Below the pieces are notes generated by a model. The model did not search any database, had not been told where the DNA came from, and worked only from the letters and a program-made list of their open reading frames with translations. 64,000 nucleotides of DNA from Malurus cyaneus samueli (Eukaryota > Chordata > Aves > Passeriformes > Maluridae): contig CM019236.1 in the NCBI GenBank assembly GCA_009741485.1, positions 59,495,665 to 59,559,664 on the forward strand. Direction: 5' to 3'. Position numbers and translations under genes: made by a program. Position 1 is the stretch's first letter; the number at the start of each line of letters is the position of its first letter. Shown here in pieces: positions 1 through 35,711 of the stretch.

Positions 1-543
1 TGAGTGGCAATTACAGAGTTCTGGGTTTTTTTCATTTTAAAGATACAGAGTCATTTGATTATAACAACAGTGTAAAATGACACGAAGTTCTCTTGCACAG
101 TCCTGGTGTATGGGTCTGGGAGGAGGGGATTCCTATCAAGAGTAATAGATAAGGGGAAAGTACTTCTTCCTTCTCTCAGTCTTTTTGTTTGGCATTTCAT
201 ACAAAATGTCTTAAATGACACCTTGCAATAGCTGCTGTTAGAAGAGAACATACATCAGATGACTCATGTCTTGTAATATGATGTGTAATATATAGTATGA
301 GTCATGTGTTATAATGCAACAGTGCCTGTAGTCAGCTGACAGTATTTTTTGTTTGGTTATTTTTTGTTCTTTTTAATTTTTGATCTTCTAGACCTGTGGC
401 TTGAGTAGGAAGAAACTAGATTAAATCAAACAGCTCATTGATAAATTGCATTTGAGGTTGTGGCACTCTTCAAAGTGGCGCTTCTTTCCAGAAAAGGATG
501 TTGAAATGTCTGAATGGGTGTTGTGTTTTCTTTGTAACTGTAG

Positions 544-25220
<24,677 letters not shown>

Positions 25221-25715
25221 TATGGACCACCTCAAGCAAAATACTCTTCCATTCATCCAGTTTAATTAGTTCCCCTTCCAGAAGCATATATTGTTTGGGA
25301 TGTTTTGTTCATTATGTCTGATTATTTTTTTCTGTTTCATCAACTGCAACTTTGTCTTTAGTTTTGCTTTTTCTTGAACAAAAATAGGTTATTTTTATGT
25401 TGAGTTACGCACATAAAATCACACTTTATTTTGAAAAGAAGACCTGAAATTTGCTTTTGTTTGCTTCCCCACTTAAACTTTGTTGCTACTCACAATAGAG
25501 TACATTCCCCTAGGACACACACAGAAGTACAATATAACTCCACTGCCAGTGGTGCCGGGTTTACTTGGCACAGAATCTGAAGAGCTGAATAGCAGCCTGT
25601 CATCTCTTGGTAACTCATCTGCTGACTGCTAAATTGGATGAATCATGACAGTGGTTCTTAAGACATGTTATTATTTTGCTTTTATGTACATGAAAATAAA
25701 AAATAAATAAAGCAA
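25221..25715 (+). other. SKIC3: SKIC3 3' UTR
   Basis: A-T-rich, non-coding tail after the stop. Overlapping AATAAA signals at about 25695, 25702 and 25706 mark the probable cleavage region at 25.71-25.74 kb. Confidence 0.75.
25695..25711 (+). terminator. SKIC3: Cluster of AATAAA poly(A) signals
   Basis: Three AATAAA hexamers lie within 17 bases, about 480 bases after the SKIC3 stop codon. They are the likely polyadenylation signal. Confidence 0.75.
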
Positions 25716-26532
25716 TTAATCTAACCTGTGAAAGTTTCCATGAGGATGTTCACTCTGTTGACAAGAGTCATGATAGCTGTCCATTTCCTGGTTTAAAAGT
25801 CTGATAATCGCTTATATGACCCCATATCATAGGGGAGAAAGGGCACTTCAAAGGCCTGCAGTGGGACTGCATTGAACCTGCACACACTTTTGGAACCAGT
25901 TGTTGTGGGCTTGCAGAAAACAGAATGCTGAGCGAGGATGCAAGTCATGCACAGTGATCTCTGGAAAGCATGCCACTGTGATTTTAACAGGAAAGTTTGC
26001 CTCCCTATGCTGAGGTTTCTAGTCTGTGGAGGTAAGTAGAAACCTGTGAATGACAAGAATCTCTTCTTATCTTCCACATTTTCATTCTCTCATCTTCCTT
26101 AAAATCATTTTCTGTAAATTTATATCTATTATATTTCCCTTCAGAGCCTTCTGTCAAATAGCCTTGAACTATCAGTAAGTGTAAATTCTGAATGGAAATG
26201 TTGCAAAAGTCAGACTTGTGACTCTCAAGAGTAGCTGTAACTTTTTTTAGCTTCTTGCTATTAAAAACCTGGAAGCATTCTTGCAGTCTATGGTTTGTAT
26301 CCTTGGCATATGGTCTTGATATGTGTGCCACCCACATGAAAAGCTGCCATCATCAGCCTGCTGGCAGCACAATAGGCAACTGCCTGTTCCTGTTAATCCT
26401 TCTGGGTAAGCCTTAGCAGCCTGTACTTTGCTAGTACTGATCCCCAAATTCTTGCTAACATCTAGGAGAACAGGCAGATGACAAAAGCCCAGAGACACCA
26501 GCTCAGTAATACTGTGAACACTCAGCCATTAG

Positions 26533-26550
26533 AAAAAAAAAAAAAAAAAA
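26533..26550. repeat. Poly(A) run, 18 bases
   Basis: An uninterrupted A run between SKIC3 and FAM81B. Confidence 0.9.
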
Positions 26551-27644
26551 GTAGTAGTGCAATGTTTTTTTCTCTTCAACCATGGACTTACTTTTACTGA
26601 ATACAGACCAGTGATGAACTCCTTGCATAAGATAATTACATAGCCCAAAGTTGTGTTACATACACTGTAAGAAAAAAGCTCCATAAATCGCTGCCACCTC
26701 CTCAGTGAAAAGTGCTCAGGGAAGATGAGTTTAAATTTAACCTTCCGTAAAATTCAGCATGAGGTAGAAGTCTTGCTCTCCTCATTTTTTTAACAATGTA
26801 TAGCCTCTACAAAACTGACACCTTGTAGCAAGTCTGCCACACTGCAAGACCTTGTAAATGCATGCAGGTTGAGGCAACCCTGTATTTTGCACTAATGCAG
26901 TGTTGCTGGTTTCCTACTTCTTGTAAGAAATGTGTCAAACACAGACCCGGGCCTGAAAGCAGTTGTAAAGCTGGGAGTCTCTCCCACGCAGTTTAAAGAG
27001 CCTGGCCACAAACAAAAAAGTAGAGGAGTCATCTAGAACTTCTGTTGTATTTTACAAGATGTGGGTGATTTCTAGGATTTTTTTGCGTGATAGGTAAAGT
27101 TTAAAAGTACCCAAGTTTTGTCTGCAGGAGCAACAGGATTGCTTGTTGAAGTGACATTCCTTACCATCCACATCAATTTTCTTTCAGCTGTTGAGCTGTG
27201 CAGGCCTGATTTATCAGTGGCCACTTGCAATTCATGGCTTGAGAAACCAGGGTTTTTTTTGTAGAGAGAAGAAGCCCAAGAGACTTGAGATATGGATTGT
27301 TAGAGGATGGTTGTTCAAGTCCTATTGCATTTTCTTCTCTGGGCAAGAGATGAGATTGGACTTCTCAAAACAGATGAGGGATTTATTGCAATTGCAAAAA
27401 ATAAAAGAGTTTGTTGCAATTGCATTGTTGAGTACCTTCTTTTGTCTCCGCGCTAAAGAAGTCTATTAGCTTCCATTGGGAAATTACAGTGGTGTGTTTC
27501 TTTAGTCCTATTCCCAGAGTTCTTCTTACTTCAAAACTTTTGTCATCTGTATAGAGTTTATTGACTATTTTTAATAATCCAGTAACTTACTTTAATGGAT
27601 CCAAATCATGCATCAGATACTCAGATACCAGCAATGCTGCAGGA

Positions 27645-27650
27645 ATTTAT
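27645..27650 (-). terminator. FAM81B: Possible FAM81B poly(A) signal
   Basis: Minus-strand AATAAA about 310 bases beyond the FAM81B stop codon. It is the nearest such hexamer I noticed. Confidence 0.35.
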
Positions 27651-27961
27651 TAGGTCTGATTTCAATATTTGCACTAATATATAATTAGTGTAGCTTACAG
27701 CAGGACACGATAACAGAGTGCTCTCCTAAAATCCTTTAAATAGTAGGAAGACTTTTGTACTAAATCTGCTTGATAAATTTTAAAGTAATCCTAAAAGTAT
27801 AACTTTTCTTCTGTAGTGAAGCATTAGTTTGTAAAATTGACAGGAAAACAGCTGTTGGTGTTCCAGAGCTGAAGGTTTTGTGGCTACACAGTATCATATG
27901 TAACAATAACAGATTTCAGGGATGAGGAGAAGCACAACTGTGTCTAGAAGCTACTTCTTTT

Positions 27962-28093
27962 TTAACCCCATGTGAGAGCACCTGCAAGGCTTCTCTTGGT
28001 GGACATTCTTCTGGGAGGTTGCTTGGATAGTGGTTTTTCCATCTCTTTCTGAATTTTCTTTTTTTCAAGTTTCAGCTTTATGTTCTTGAGCAA
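27962..28093 (-). CDS. FAM81B: FAM81B last coding exon
   Basis: Minus-strand acceptor tttcctctgcag precedes an open phase-0 frame: LLKNIKLKLEKKKIQKEMEK, then a basic tail with PPRRMSTKRSLAGALTWG and TAA at 27964-27962. It aligns with the human C-terminus KTKMDLEKYKVQKDLKK but has a longer, different tail. Highly charged and coiled-coil in character. Confidence 0.65.
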   Translation of the reverse strand: MLKNIKLKLEKKKIQKEMEKPLSKQPPRRMSTKRSLAGALTWG

Positions 28094-30327
28094 CTGCAGA
28101 GGAAATCACATAAAAGAATAGGAACAATTAATTAATTGGTTGCTTTCAGAACATTAAAAGAAAATTCTTTGCAAAGATTTCTGCCCATTTAATACAGAGC
28201 ACATTAAATCAAATCTCTCATATTATTTTATTGAATAGCATGGAAATACAATAGCAGCTTGGGTTGCAAGATCCTTGTTATTAGGAGCTGCCTTTCAATA
28301 CATTGGACAGTACCAAGCATGGTTACAACTGTGATTGATCTCAGGTTTGTGATGTGGTAGAAAGAAAACACTGTCTGTCTTTAATAAAAGGTAGTCATTT
28401 GGTTTTAAAGCTTTTTTGTTTTCATTGAGCATTGGCAGTTTTTCTTTGGTTTGTTTTTCTTCAAGACCACAGTTAAAACCTCTGTGTTTTCCATCAGATG
28501 CTGATACTGTTGCTCTGCAGTTTGTCTACCAGATAGCAAAGTTGGTGCTGTGGATTTCCCAGTGTTGTAGTGAGTACAAATAGACTCATTTGAGATGGAC
28601 ACTGTTTTGTTGTGCACTTCTGGGAGAATGGGAGCTTAGCTTCACCAACCGTTTGTGCTGTGTGTAAGCGCATTAAAAGGGAGAGATAGGAAGTGTGCAG
28701 ACACAATTTTTTCCAAAACAGAGCTACAGAGCACCTGATGCACTTTTTACGGAACCATAGAGTCAAGTACTGTCAATAAAATCGGGAGAATTGTAATATT
28801 GTAAATTACTGTAACCCTGCTGATTGCAATAACTCAAAGTGTAGTAGCTCTTTGCCTTTGTTCAGCATCTAACATAGGTGTTAACTTCTTAGGAACTAAG
28901 AACTAAGCAACTCTTTTTCTCAAAGTGTTTGTTGTAACCTGGCTCCCAATTACATGTTTTAATTTTTGGAACAGTTGTTTAATATGGATTCATTTTGTCA
29001 CTGCTGCAGTCTGATTAGTGTTCAACCAAATTGCTTCATAATACTTAGAATTTTATGAATTCCAGACACATCTCTGATATCCAAGATGCCAATCTGTGCT
29101 GAAGCATAAACAGCTGCTGAGACAGTCGAGAGGCTGCCTCTGTCCCCTTCACGCTGCTTTGCACATCTTCAGTGGTCTCCTTTCCCCCTATTGCAGGGTC
29201 AGTCTGACTGTGAAGGGAAAGCAGTGCTTGCACTTGAGTTTGAACACAAGCATGGCCAAAGTTTCATACAAACAGATCTCTCTTGTCCTTAGTTTCCACA
29301 GGCAGAAATTGGAAGTTAAGAACTCTCTCAGCACCAAAATCTTTTATTCTGGAATTTCTTAGCCATGACTTTCTGTGAGAGCTATCTTGTGCTTGCTCAG
29401 AACGCCTTGTGCACAGCTAAGTCTTGTCGTGTCAAGTGCATAAAGACTTTAACTGACAGAGAGCTTAGTTTGCTACAGCCTTGGGGCAGGGCTCATGATT
29501 GGGTTGCACACGATGAAGGAATTTGAGGTGAATAGTTGAAGTTCTTGATCACAGACAACCTGGAGGATGAGAACCAGACACTCAGGTTTCAATTGAGAGT
29601 ATGTAAAATGTGAAATACTTTTCTGGTGATTTTCAGCCATCTGTTCCTTGGAGAGAGGGCTAGGAATTTTTTTTTTTTTTTAAATTACCTGCTAAATCCA
29701 TTGTATTTCCACAATCAGCTGCAAATAGGAGAGTATTGCAATAGATTCAAGTCACACGGAGAAGATTAGAGTGGGTGAAATCTTCCTTGTGAAAACCATA
29801 TATTTAGTGACTCAGGATAAAGTCTCTCTAATTGTGAACAGCCAGAATCATCTGGAGAAGTGGCTCATGCTTTGTGAGATACATTCCTGTGAGTGTCCCC
29901 ATGAGAAGCAGCTGCCCTGCATCAGCAAAACCGACTGCTCCCCTCTTCATTTACACAATGCATGCTCTGTGTATGGTAGCTGGAAATTATGCCTTTGCCT
30001 CTTTCTCCAGCTACTGTTGGTGGAGAATGGGGAATAAAGCACTGAAATCATACAAAACCTTTCCACGTAATCACAGCAGCGGGGTCTGTGCAAGAGGGAA
30101 TGACTGTTGCCTCCATCTGAAGGCTAGCGACCTTGCTCAACAGAAATAATTAGATGCTCTAAAAAAAAATTAGAAAACAGATTGTAAAGTTGCTTTTAAA
30201 TGGTCTTACCTTGAAACCTTTGTGCAAAAATGCTGGCTGCTTGCAAAGACGGGTGGGCTAAACCAATACACCTCTGTGTGGGGAGTTGTGAGGGATTTTA
30301 ATATTTTTTTGTCTTTTTGGAAAGTTT
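28094..30327 (-). other. FAM81B: FAM81B last intron
   Basis: No further exon, RNA gene or recognisable repeat apart from a short T run. A consensus-like minus-strand donor (cag-type, gtaaga) sits at 30209 without a supported exon. Confidence 0.5.
29667..29681. repeat. Poly(T) run
   Basis: A 15-base T run in the FAM81B last intron. Confidence 0.85.
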
Positions 30328-30577
30328 CTGCAGCAGCAGGTTGCTATAGAAATATCTTTTTCAAATAAACCAAATGAAATCCCAGTCTCATAAGATCTGT
30401 CTTCCTTTTGCACTTCCTCAAGCTCTTTCTAGATCTGCCCTTTAAATCTGGCAATTCTTGCATGCAGTTTTTTAAATCACTTTTCATCTGATTCAACTGC
30501 TTTTCAGATTTCTGCAGTTTATCTATTTGTTCTAGATTTAGTGACAGAATTGGAAGTTTTTCTTCTATCTTTTTTTT
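30328..30577 (-). pseudogene. FAM81B: FAM81B penultimate exon, frameshifted with a stop
   Basis: The frame opens EEKLPILSLNLEQIDKLQKS, then QLNQMKSDLKNCMQELPDLK, matching human EEKLLQLSSKVENFINTQKQ and LNKVKHMENKLSKKMEQMEK. After about 30440 the homology jumps frame: QI, TAG (30431-30429), then KELEEVQKEDRSYETG, matching human QIWGELETMQNEYQSG with Trp replaced by a stop. A third frame fits the end (SNLLLQ). The base after the expected exon end reads aaactt, not a GT donor. The acceptor (gtagtag) lacks a pyrimidine tract. All of this points to decay. Confidence 0.55.
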
Positions 30578-30879
30578 CTACTACTTTCTTTAAATACATA
30601 ATGCAGGTTCATAAGACACTTTACACATGCTCACATCAACCTGCCACCCATACGTTCAGTGGGTCTTGCTTTCTAATCCCATGTGTAACAGCATTAACAG
30701 CACTGAATAAAATGCGAGGAGAGGTCTGGTGACCCAGAGAATATGTCACTTCTCTCTTATACAATGAACCACATAAACTGGGTAATTTGTTCTCCTGGCT
30801 GGGCCAGGGCAAAGTGCTTTTTAATGTTTATTTGTTTGTTTATTATTTATTCCTTTAAATCCAGTGGCTTGTTCACACA

Positions 30880-31610
30880 CTATGCAGCATGACACTGAAC
30901 ACAAACGACCCTTTTCAAGTTGCTTCCACGGGCCCGTCTCAAGCCCAAGCTTTTCAGCCAAAGTGCAATGCAGTGGTGTAAACCCAGCGCAGCTGCCGGC
31001 AGCAATAATGAGGCTGAGCCCCGTAGGAGCTGCTCAGCTGAGGCATGGCAAACTCTCCCCTCACACTTCTGACTCACTACGGCTCCTGGTGGCAATTCCC
31101 GCTCGATGCTCAAAGCCCAGCTGCCCAGCTGCCCACCCCTCCGAGGTGGGCAAGTTGTACCAAGTCCTCTGGTCATCTCCAAATCTCGTCAATATGGTCC
31201 AAGTCTCCTGACCCGCTTGAGCTCTTTCAAAGGAGTCCTGTGGCTCTGTCCCCGGAAGGTGTTTGCAGAGCCGGCAGAGCTGCGGTGTCGGAGCACACTG
31301 AGGTTGCAAACACCGTCAGGCGGTGCAGGGGGCTGACGCCGTGAGTCGCTTCCATGGGGAACGGAGTTGCTGCTCTGTGCTCCAGGATGGCTTCAACAGC
31401 AGCAGGCTGCCTGCCAGATCCATCGTCCCTCGGGATGGCTCGTCGTCTCCAACTGCTGTGCAAGGGAGCATTGCTGAGGACAGCTGCCAGACCAGAATCT
31501 GCCGGGCAGAAATGCCCTCCTGGTGCAGGCTGAGCTCATCCCCTCCATTTCTCTCATCCGTGCTGAGGTTTACTTCGGCTCCCAGGGTCTGAGCTGTGCC
31601 TCCACTGAAA
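30880..31610. other. GC-rich patch, possible CpG island or promoter
   Basis: Unusually GC-rich for this A-T-rich interval, with scattered CG dinucleotides and many overlapping ORFs on both strands, as GC-rich DNA tends to give. A 48-codon plus-strand ORF starts at 31387 (MASTAAGCLPDPSSLGMARR) and ends at 31533. It lies about 0.5 kb upstream of candidate exon A. No family recognised. Confidence 0.3.
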
Positions 31611-32034
31611 CGACATTAAAGGAGCACCGTGTGTGCCTCTGTGTACGTGTACACATGCCTCTTTCAACTAATTCAAGAGGAGCTTCGAAAGTTTTAATTC
31701 TTGTTAATGCCGTAATTTTTGGTCACAGCATTCTGTCTTAGGGAAAAGTGACCACATTTATTGGTGTGTTTTCTGAAAAACAATCGCAAAATCTATTAGC
31801 AAAGGAAGGAAATTCAAATGCTTTGAGATGCCAGTTGAGAAGTCAGGAATGTTTTTAATATCTTCTTGGTTACATTGACTGTTGCTTGCATTGAATACAT
31901 GAGATTATCATCAGGGACAATAAATGGAGATTTATTTATTAAGCCCGGGAACTTAATAGTTCTGAGCAATTTCTGACTCTGATTTTGATCTGCGGCCTTA
32001 ATTCTGATGCTAAGACACGGTGATCATCTTTTAG

Positions 32035-32189
32035 TCGCTTTTGAAGTCTGAAGAGGAATTAACTGCACATGGCAAAGGAAGAGAAGCTTTAAAAGCTGTG
32101 AAGGAATTAATTAGAAGGTTGGTGCTGTGCCAAGCACTAAGTGCTGCTGTGGAAGAGAAGCATGCTGTGTTATTACTGACCACACAATG
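32035..32189 (+). other. Candidate exon of an unrecognised plus-strand gene (exon A)
   Basis: A 155-nt block with acceptor atcatcttttag and donor gtgagg. One frame is open throughout: SLLKSEEELTAHGKGREALK, AVKELIRRLVLCQALSAAVE, EKHAVLLLTTQ plus TG of a split codon. The other two frames close quickly. Helical, mixed-charge character. I do not recognise the protein. Lies on the strand opposite FAM81B, within its intron. Confidence 0.35.
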
Positions 32190-33378
32190 GTGAGGAGAGT
32201 TTGGGTGTAAAAAATGGCACAAATGATCTTCCTTTCCTTGTCAATGAGTGACACCAGATGGTGTCCAGTGATGGCACCAATGCTCACCGTGGGACAGGGC
32301 TGAGTACCACTGTTGAGTACATTGAATGCCATAATCCAGGATGACTTCATTTCCCAGCATGTCCAGAATTCTGTGGGGTCTCTGTCTTTGGAAATAAAAA
32401 TCGGACGAAGCTCGGGCCCTGACTTTTCTATTGGCCCTGCTTGAGCCTTATGATTGAATCTTATGACTTCCAGATATCACCTCCAAAATTAATCTCGGTC
32501 TCTCCTTCACCAAGTTAAGCAGCCAACCCCTGTGCTGAGCTTGATTTTCTTCAGACCATGTACAGCGCTTCTGTACACTTCTGGTGAGCCAGTAGCTGAT
32601 CCCTGAAGTAACTTAGAATACTTGTCAACCTAAAATTATGACTATGTCTTAGTCACTGTTACAGAATAGTCTTGAGTCACTTGAATAAATTGTTTAAAGT
32701 ACTCCAAGTCTCATCAACAGCTTCTTAGCAGCCCCTAAATTCATCTTTTTCATCAGTCCTTATCTTGAAGGTTGTACCTACATGCTAAAAAATGATTTCT
32801 GCAGTGTGTCTACTTTAGGAAAATATCTGAGGGATGAAAAGTGTTAATTTCACATTTGAATTAACTCTGTTTGAAGAAACTACATCATCCTATTTAACAT
32901 GGGCTAGGTTGCTGGGCATCAATGAGAGCAGCAAAATCACTTGCACTTTGAATATTAAGTTTATAAGGATAAAAAATGCTTGGGTGTAAAACAAAAAGAG
33001 AATTCAGAGTTGCCTTTAATGCAGCAATTGGGCAGAAATGTGAAAGCCAGAAGCACCTGAAGAAGACAGGCAAGCATCACAAAAAATTTAAAGTCATTTT
33101 GTTGATTTCTAACACATTTGCTAACAAGTAACCAACACTGGCAATTTTTTTGGGCCTCAGGATAAAAAGCCCCCTTGCTTCCAGCCCTTCTAATATTTAA
33201 TGCCACTTCTCAAAAGGACGTTTGAGATAAAGTGTTTTATATAGACTGACTGATAACAGCTCTGTATCAGTCTGATGAAGTGATAATTACTGTAAATATG
33301 GTAAAAACCTCTAACAATCGCAAAATCTCTCCAATTTGTGCATTATTTCAATTATAGGCATTAATCTTTTCAAAAATC

Positions 33379-33640
33379 ATAGAATCATAGAATGGTTTGG
33401 GTTGGAAGAGACTTTAAAGATCATCTCATTCCAACCCCTCCTCTGTGGCCTGGAACGCCATCCACTAGACCAGTTTGCTCCAAACCCTGTCCAACCTGCA
33501 GTTACAGGGAAGGATTATCCACAGCTTCTCTGAGCAGCCTTTGCTGAGCCTCTGTCCCACCACCCTCACAATAAACATCTGATTCCTTCCTAGCATCTAA
33601 TCTAAATCTCTTATCTTTCAGGTTAAAGCAGTCTTTAAGT
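33379..33640 (-). mobile_element. CR1 LINE 3' end
   Basis: Minus-oriented: 'catagaatcatagaatggtt', 'tgggttggaagagactttaa', 'aagatcatctcattccaacc', 'ccatccactagaccag'. Well preserved, hence fairly young. Confidence 0.9.
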
Positions 33641-34120
33641 CAGTTTATTGCTATTAGTAATTTTATTAGTAATTTTAGTTGTTCCGAGATTTGATTTTTC
33701 AGGAATAAAAAATTACTACATTGGGTTTGTCATTTTTCATTTCATGCAAGCTGCTGTTATCACAGAGTTTGCTTGCTGAAGCACTGATCTTCATTCAAAA
33801 GGAAATTAAATGATGCTGTTATAGTACAGTGGTGGCACAGAGAAGTATTCAGCCCCATCAGGGGCAGGGGAACTCTGTTTCCATGTACTGTTTGTTACAA
33901 GCACAATCTCTGTGTTCCAGTCATGCACCTCCTGGGTACTGCACACATTAACCCTGTCCTGGCCAGAACCAGGATACAGGACTAACATGAACTGACTGTA
34001 AATGAAATAGAATCAATGGTCAGATTTGTCCAAAGGCTCAAAACCAAGCCCTGACAGCTGGCGTCTGATTTTGCTTCAATGTATCTGAAGCTGGAAAAGG
34101 AGAAAGAAGGAAATACTTAC

Positions 34121-34201
34121 ACCTAAAAGTTAGTTCTTTTAGGCGATTTTAGGCAACTTAGAAAAGATTCAGCAAGATGTGCCTGGAGGAGAAACGGAGA
34201 A
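34121..34201 (-). pseudogene. FAM81B: Possible FAM81B exon relic with stop
   Basis: An 81-nt block between minus-strand acceptor ttatttctgcag and donor gtaagtattt. One frame reads SPFLLQAHLAESFLSCLKSP then KRTNF and TAG just before the donor. FL, HL and CLK fall at spacings like those of human FAM81B (FLKYRKDHLGHINECLK), but similarity is thin. The splice sites and position support it; the homology is tentative. Confidence 0.3.
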
Positions 34202-35446
34202 CTGCAGAAATAATTGACTTTTTATAAAGTTATTTAACGAGTACTGAAAATGATTGCTATGAACACACCAGGAGTTAGCTTGTGAGGTTACATGGCCTTT
34301 GTGGTTCAGATCAAATGAGCACCATGGCCTTTTTGGAATGCACATCCTGCACAGGGGCTGAGGAGGATGAAGGGGTCAATCTTGAGGGACATTCTAGCAT
34401 GAATTATTTCTTATTAATAGTCAAGCAGTACCACGTTTTCATTTAATTTTCTCCCATCATGGAACTTACAAAAATATATGTAGCAGGAGTGAGGCCACAA
34501 ATACAGATAGTTTGCCACTCTTTTGCTTCTTGCCTCAGCGAAGACCTGAAATATTTATAAATAAATACTTGTGGATATTGAATGACGGCATATACCAGTG
34601 GTGCTACAGTTAATTTTCATATGTGAAAACAGATCTATGGGCAGTTGAAATTACTTTAGGGAGTGGAATGCAATTATTCTAGTCTAACTGACCCCAAGAA
34701 ATAAAAGATAAGCATCCATTCTTTTCTGAAGGGTCGAATTTCCAAGCAAGGCTCAATTCCCCTGAAGTCCTGCAATATGTTTAAAATTCATTTGGATTTC
34801 AGTAACACTGTCAGTTTGTACATTTACAGCACAACTGCAGACTGCAGTCAAAGATGACTGAATTCCAGACAGCTGCACATTAATTGAAGAGCTAACTGGA
34901 CTTTAAAACTGATTTTGACTTGAAGTTTCATGCAGAAGATTCAGTCTGTTCCAGAAGTTAAATTTTATTCCAGTTCTATAAAAAGAACACATCTGTAGAC
35001 TTCTAAAGCAGCAATGTAAAAAGAGACAGATATTCCCCAAACGACATTGATTTTTAATTAGATTTTACATTGACTAGAAAAATACCTCAATATTTACTAA
35101 ATAAATCTTAGTATTTTATTTTAAATATGTATTGGCAATGTTAGTGTCTAGAAAGCCTCATCTGTTCAAGATCCCTATTTCTGATCACAATTTTTGTAGG
35201 GTCTCATTAGCTTTTGATAAACTTAGCATTTACTGCTCTCTCTGCTTCTCCTTCTCTTTTCTCAATTTTAACTCGTTGACCACTTTAGCCTGTAATTTTC
35301 TGGTTCACCCATATTCCTTTTCCTTTCTCTTGATAATATATTTTTTTCTGTTAAAATCCTAGCCTATTTTTACTGATGAATAGAATTCAGAATAGATCTT
35401 ATTTAAAATAAGTCAATAACTTTACAATTTTAAGGGGTGGAACTAT

Positions 35447-35510
35447 TGCCTTTGAAATACCATTAAATTGCCTTTGAAATACCATTACATTGCCTTTGAA
35501 ATTCGATCCT
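35447..35510. repeat. 22-base minisatellite, about 3 copies
   Basis: Units 'tgcctttgaaataccatta' + 'aat' at 35447, 35469 (one base change) and a partial third at 35491. Confidence 0.9.
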
Positions 35511-35551
35511 TATGAAGGATCAGTATAATTAGGTGGTTTTTTTTTCTTTAG

Positions 35552-35711
35552 CTCTGCTCTTCGGTGCCTAGCTGTTTTGCATGATTCTGAATGTGGGTGC
35601 CAGATACTTTTGTTCATTGCATCCTTCCCTGGAGCTCCCTCCTCTAAACCTCTTGAAGATTAATGTGTCACCCCAAAGTGATCTGAATCTAGAACAGGAA
35701 AAATACACTAG
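35552..35711 (+). other. Candidate exon of an unrecognised plus-strand gene (exon B)
   Basis: A 160-nt block with a strong acceptor (tttttttttctttag) and consensus donor gtaagt. In the phase demanded by exon A (TG + C) it reads C, SALRCLAVLHDSECGCQILL, FIASFPGAPSSKPLED, then TAA about 115 bases in. A stop this far before a donor suggests a non-coding RNA, a decaying gene or a terminal exon with an unused donor. Confidence 0.33.

Larger units (their letters stand above)
25740..27961. other. Tail-to-tail interval between SKIC3 and FAM81B
   Basis: No supported gene. Short ORFs here show no splice or family evidence. An 18-base A run lies at 26533-26550. On the minus strand an AATAAA (27645-27650) could serve FAM81B transcripts. 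Confidence 0.6.
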
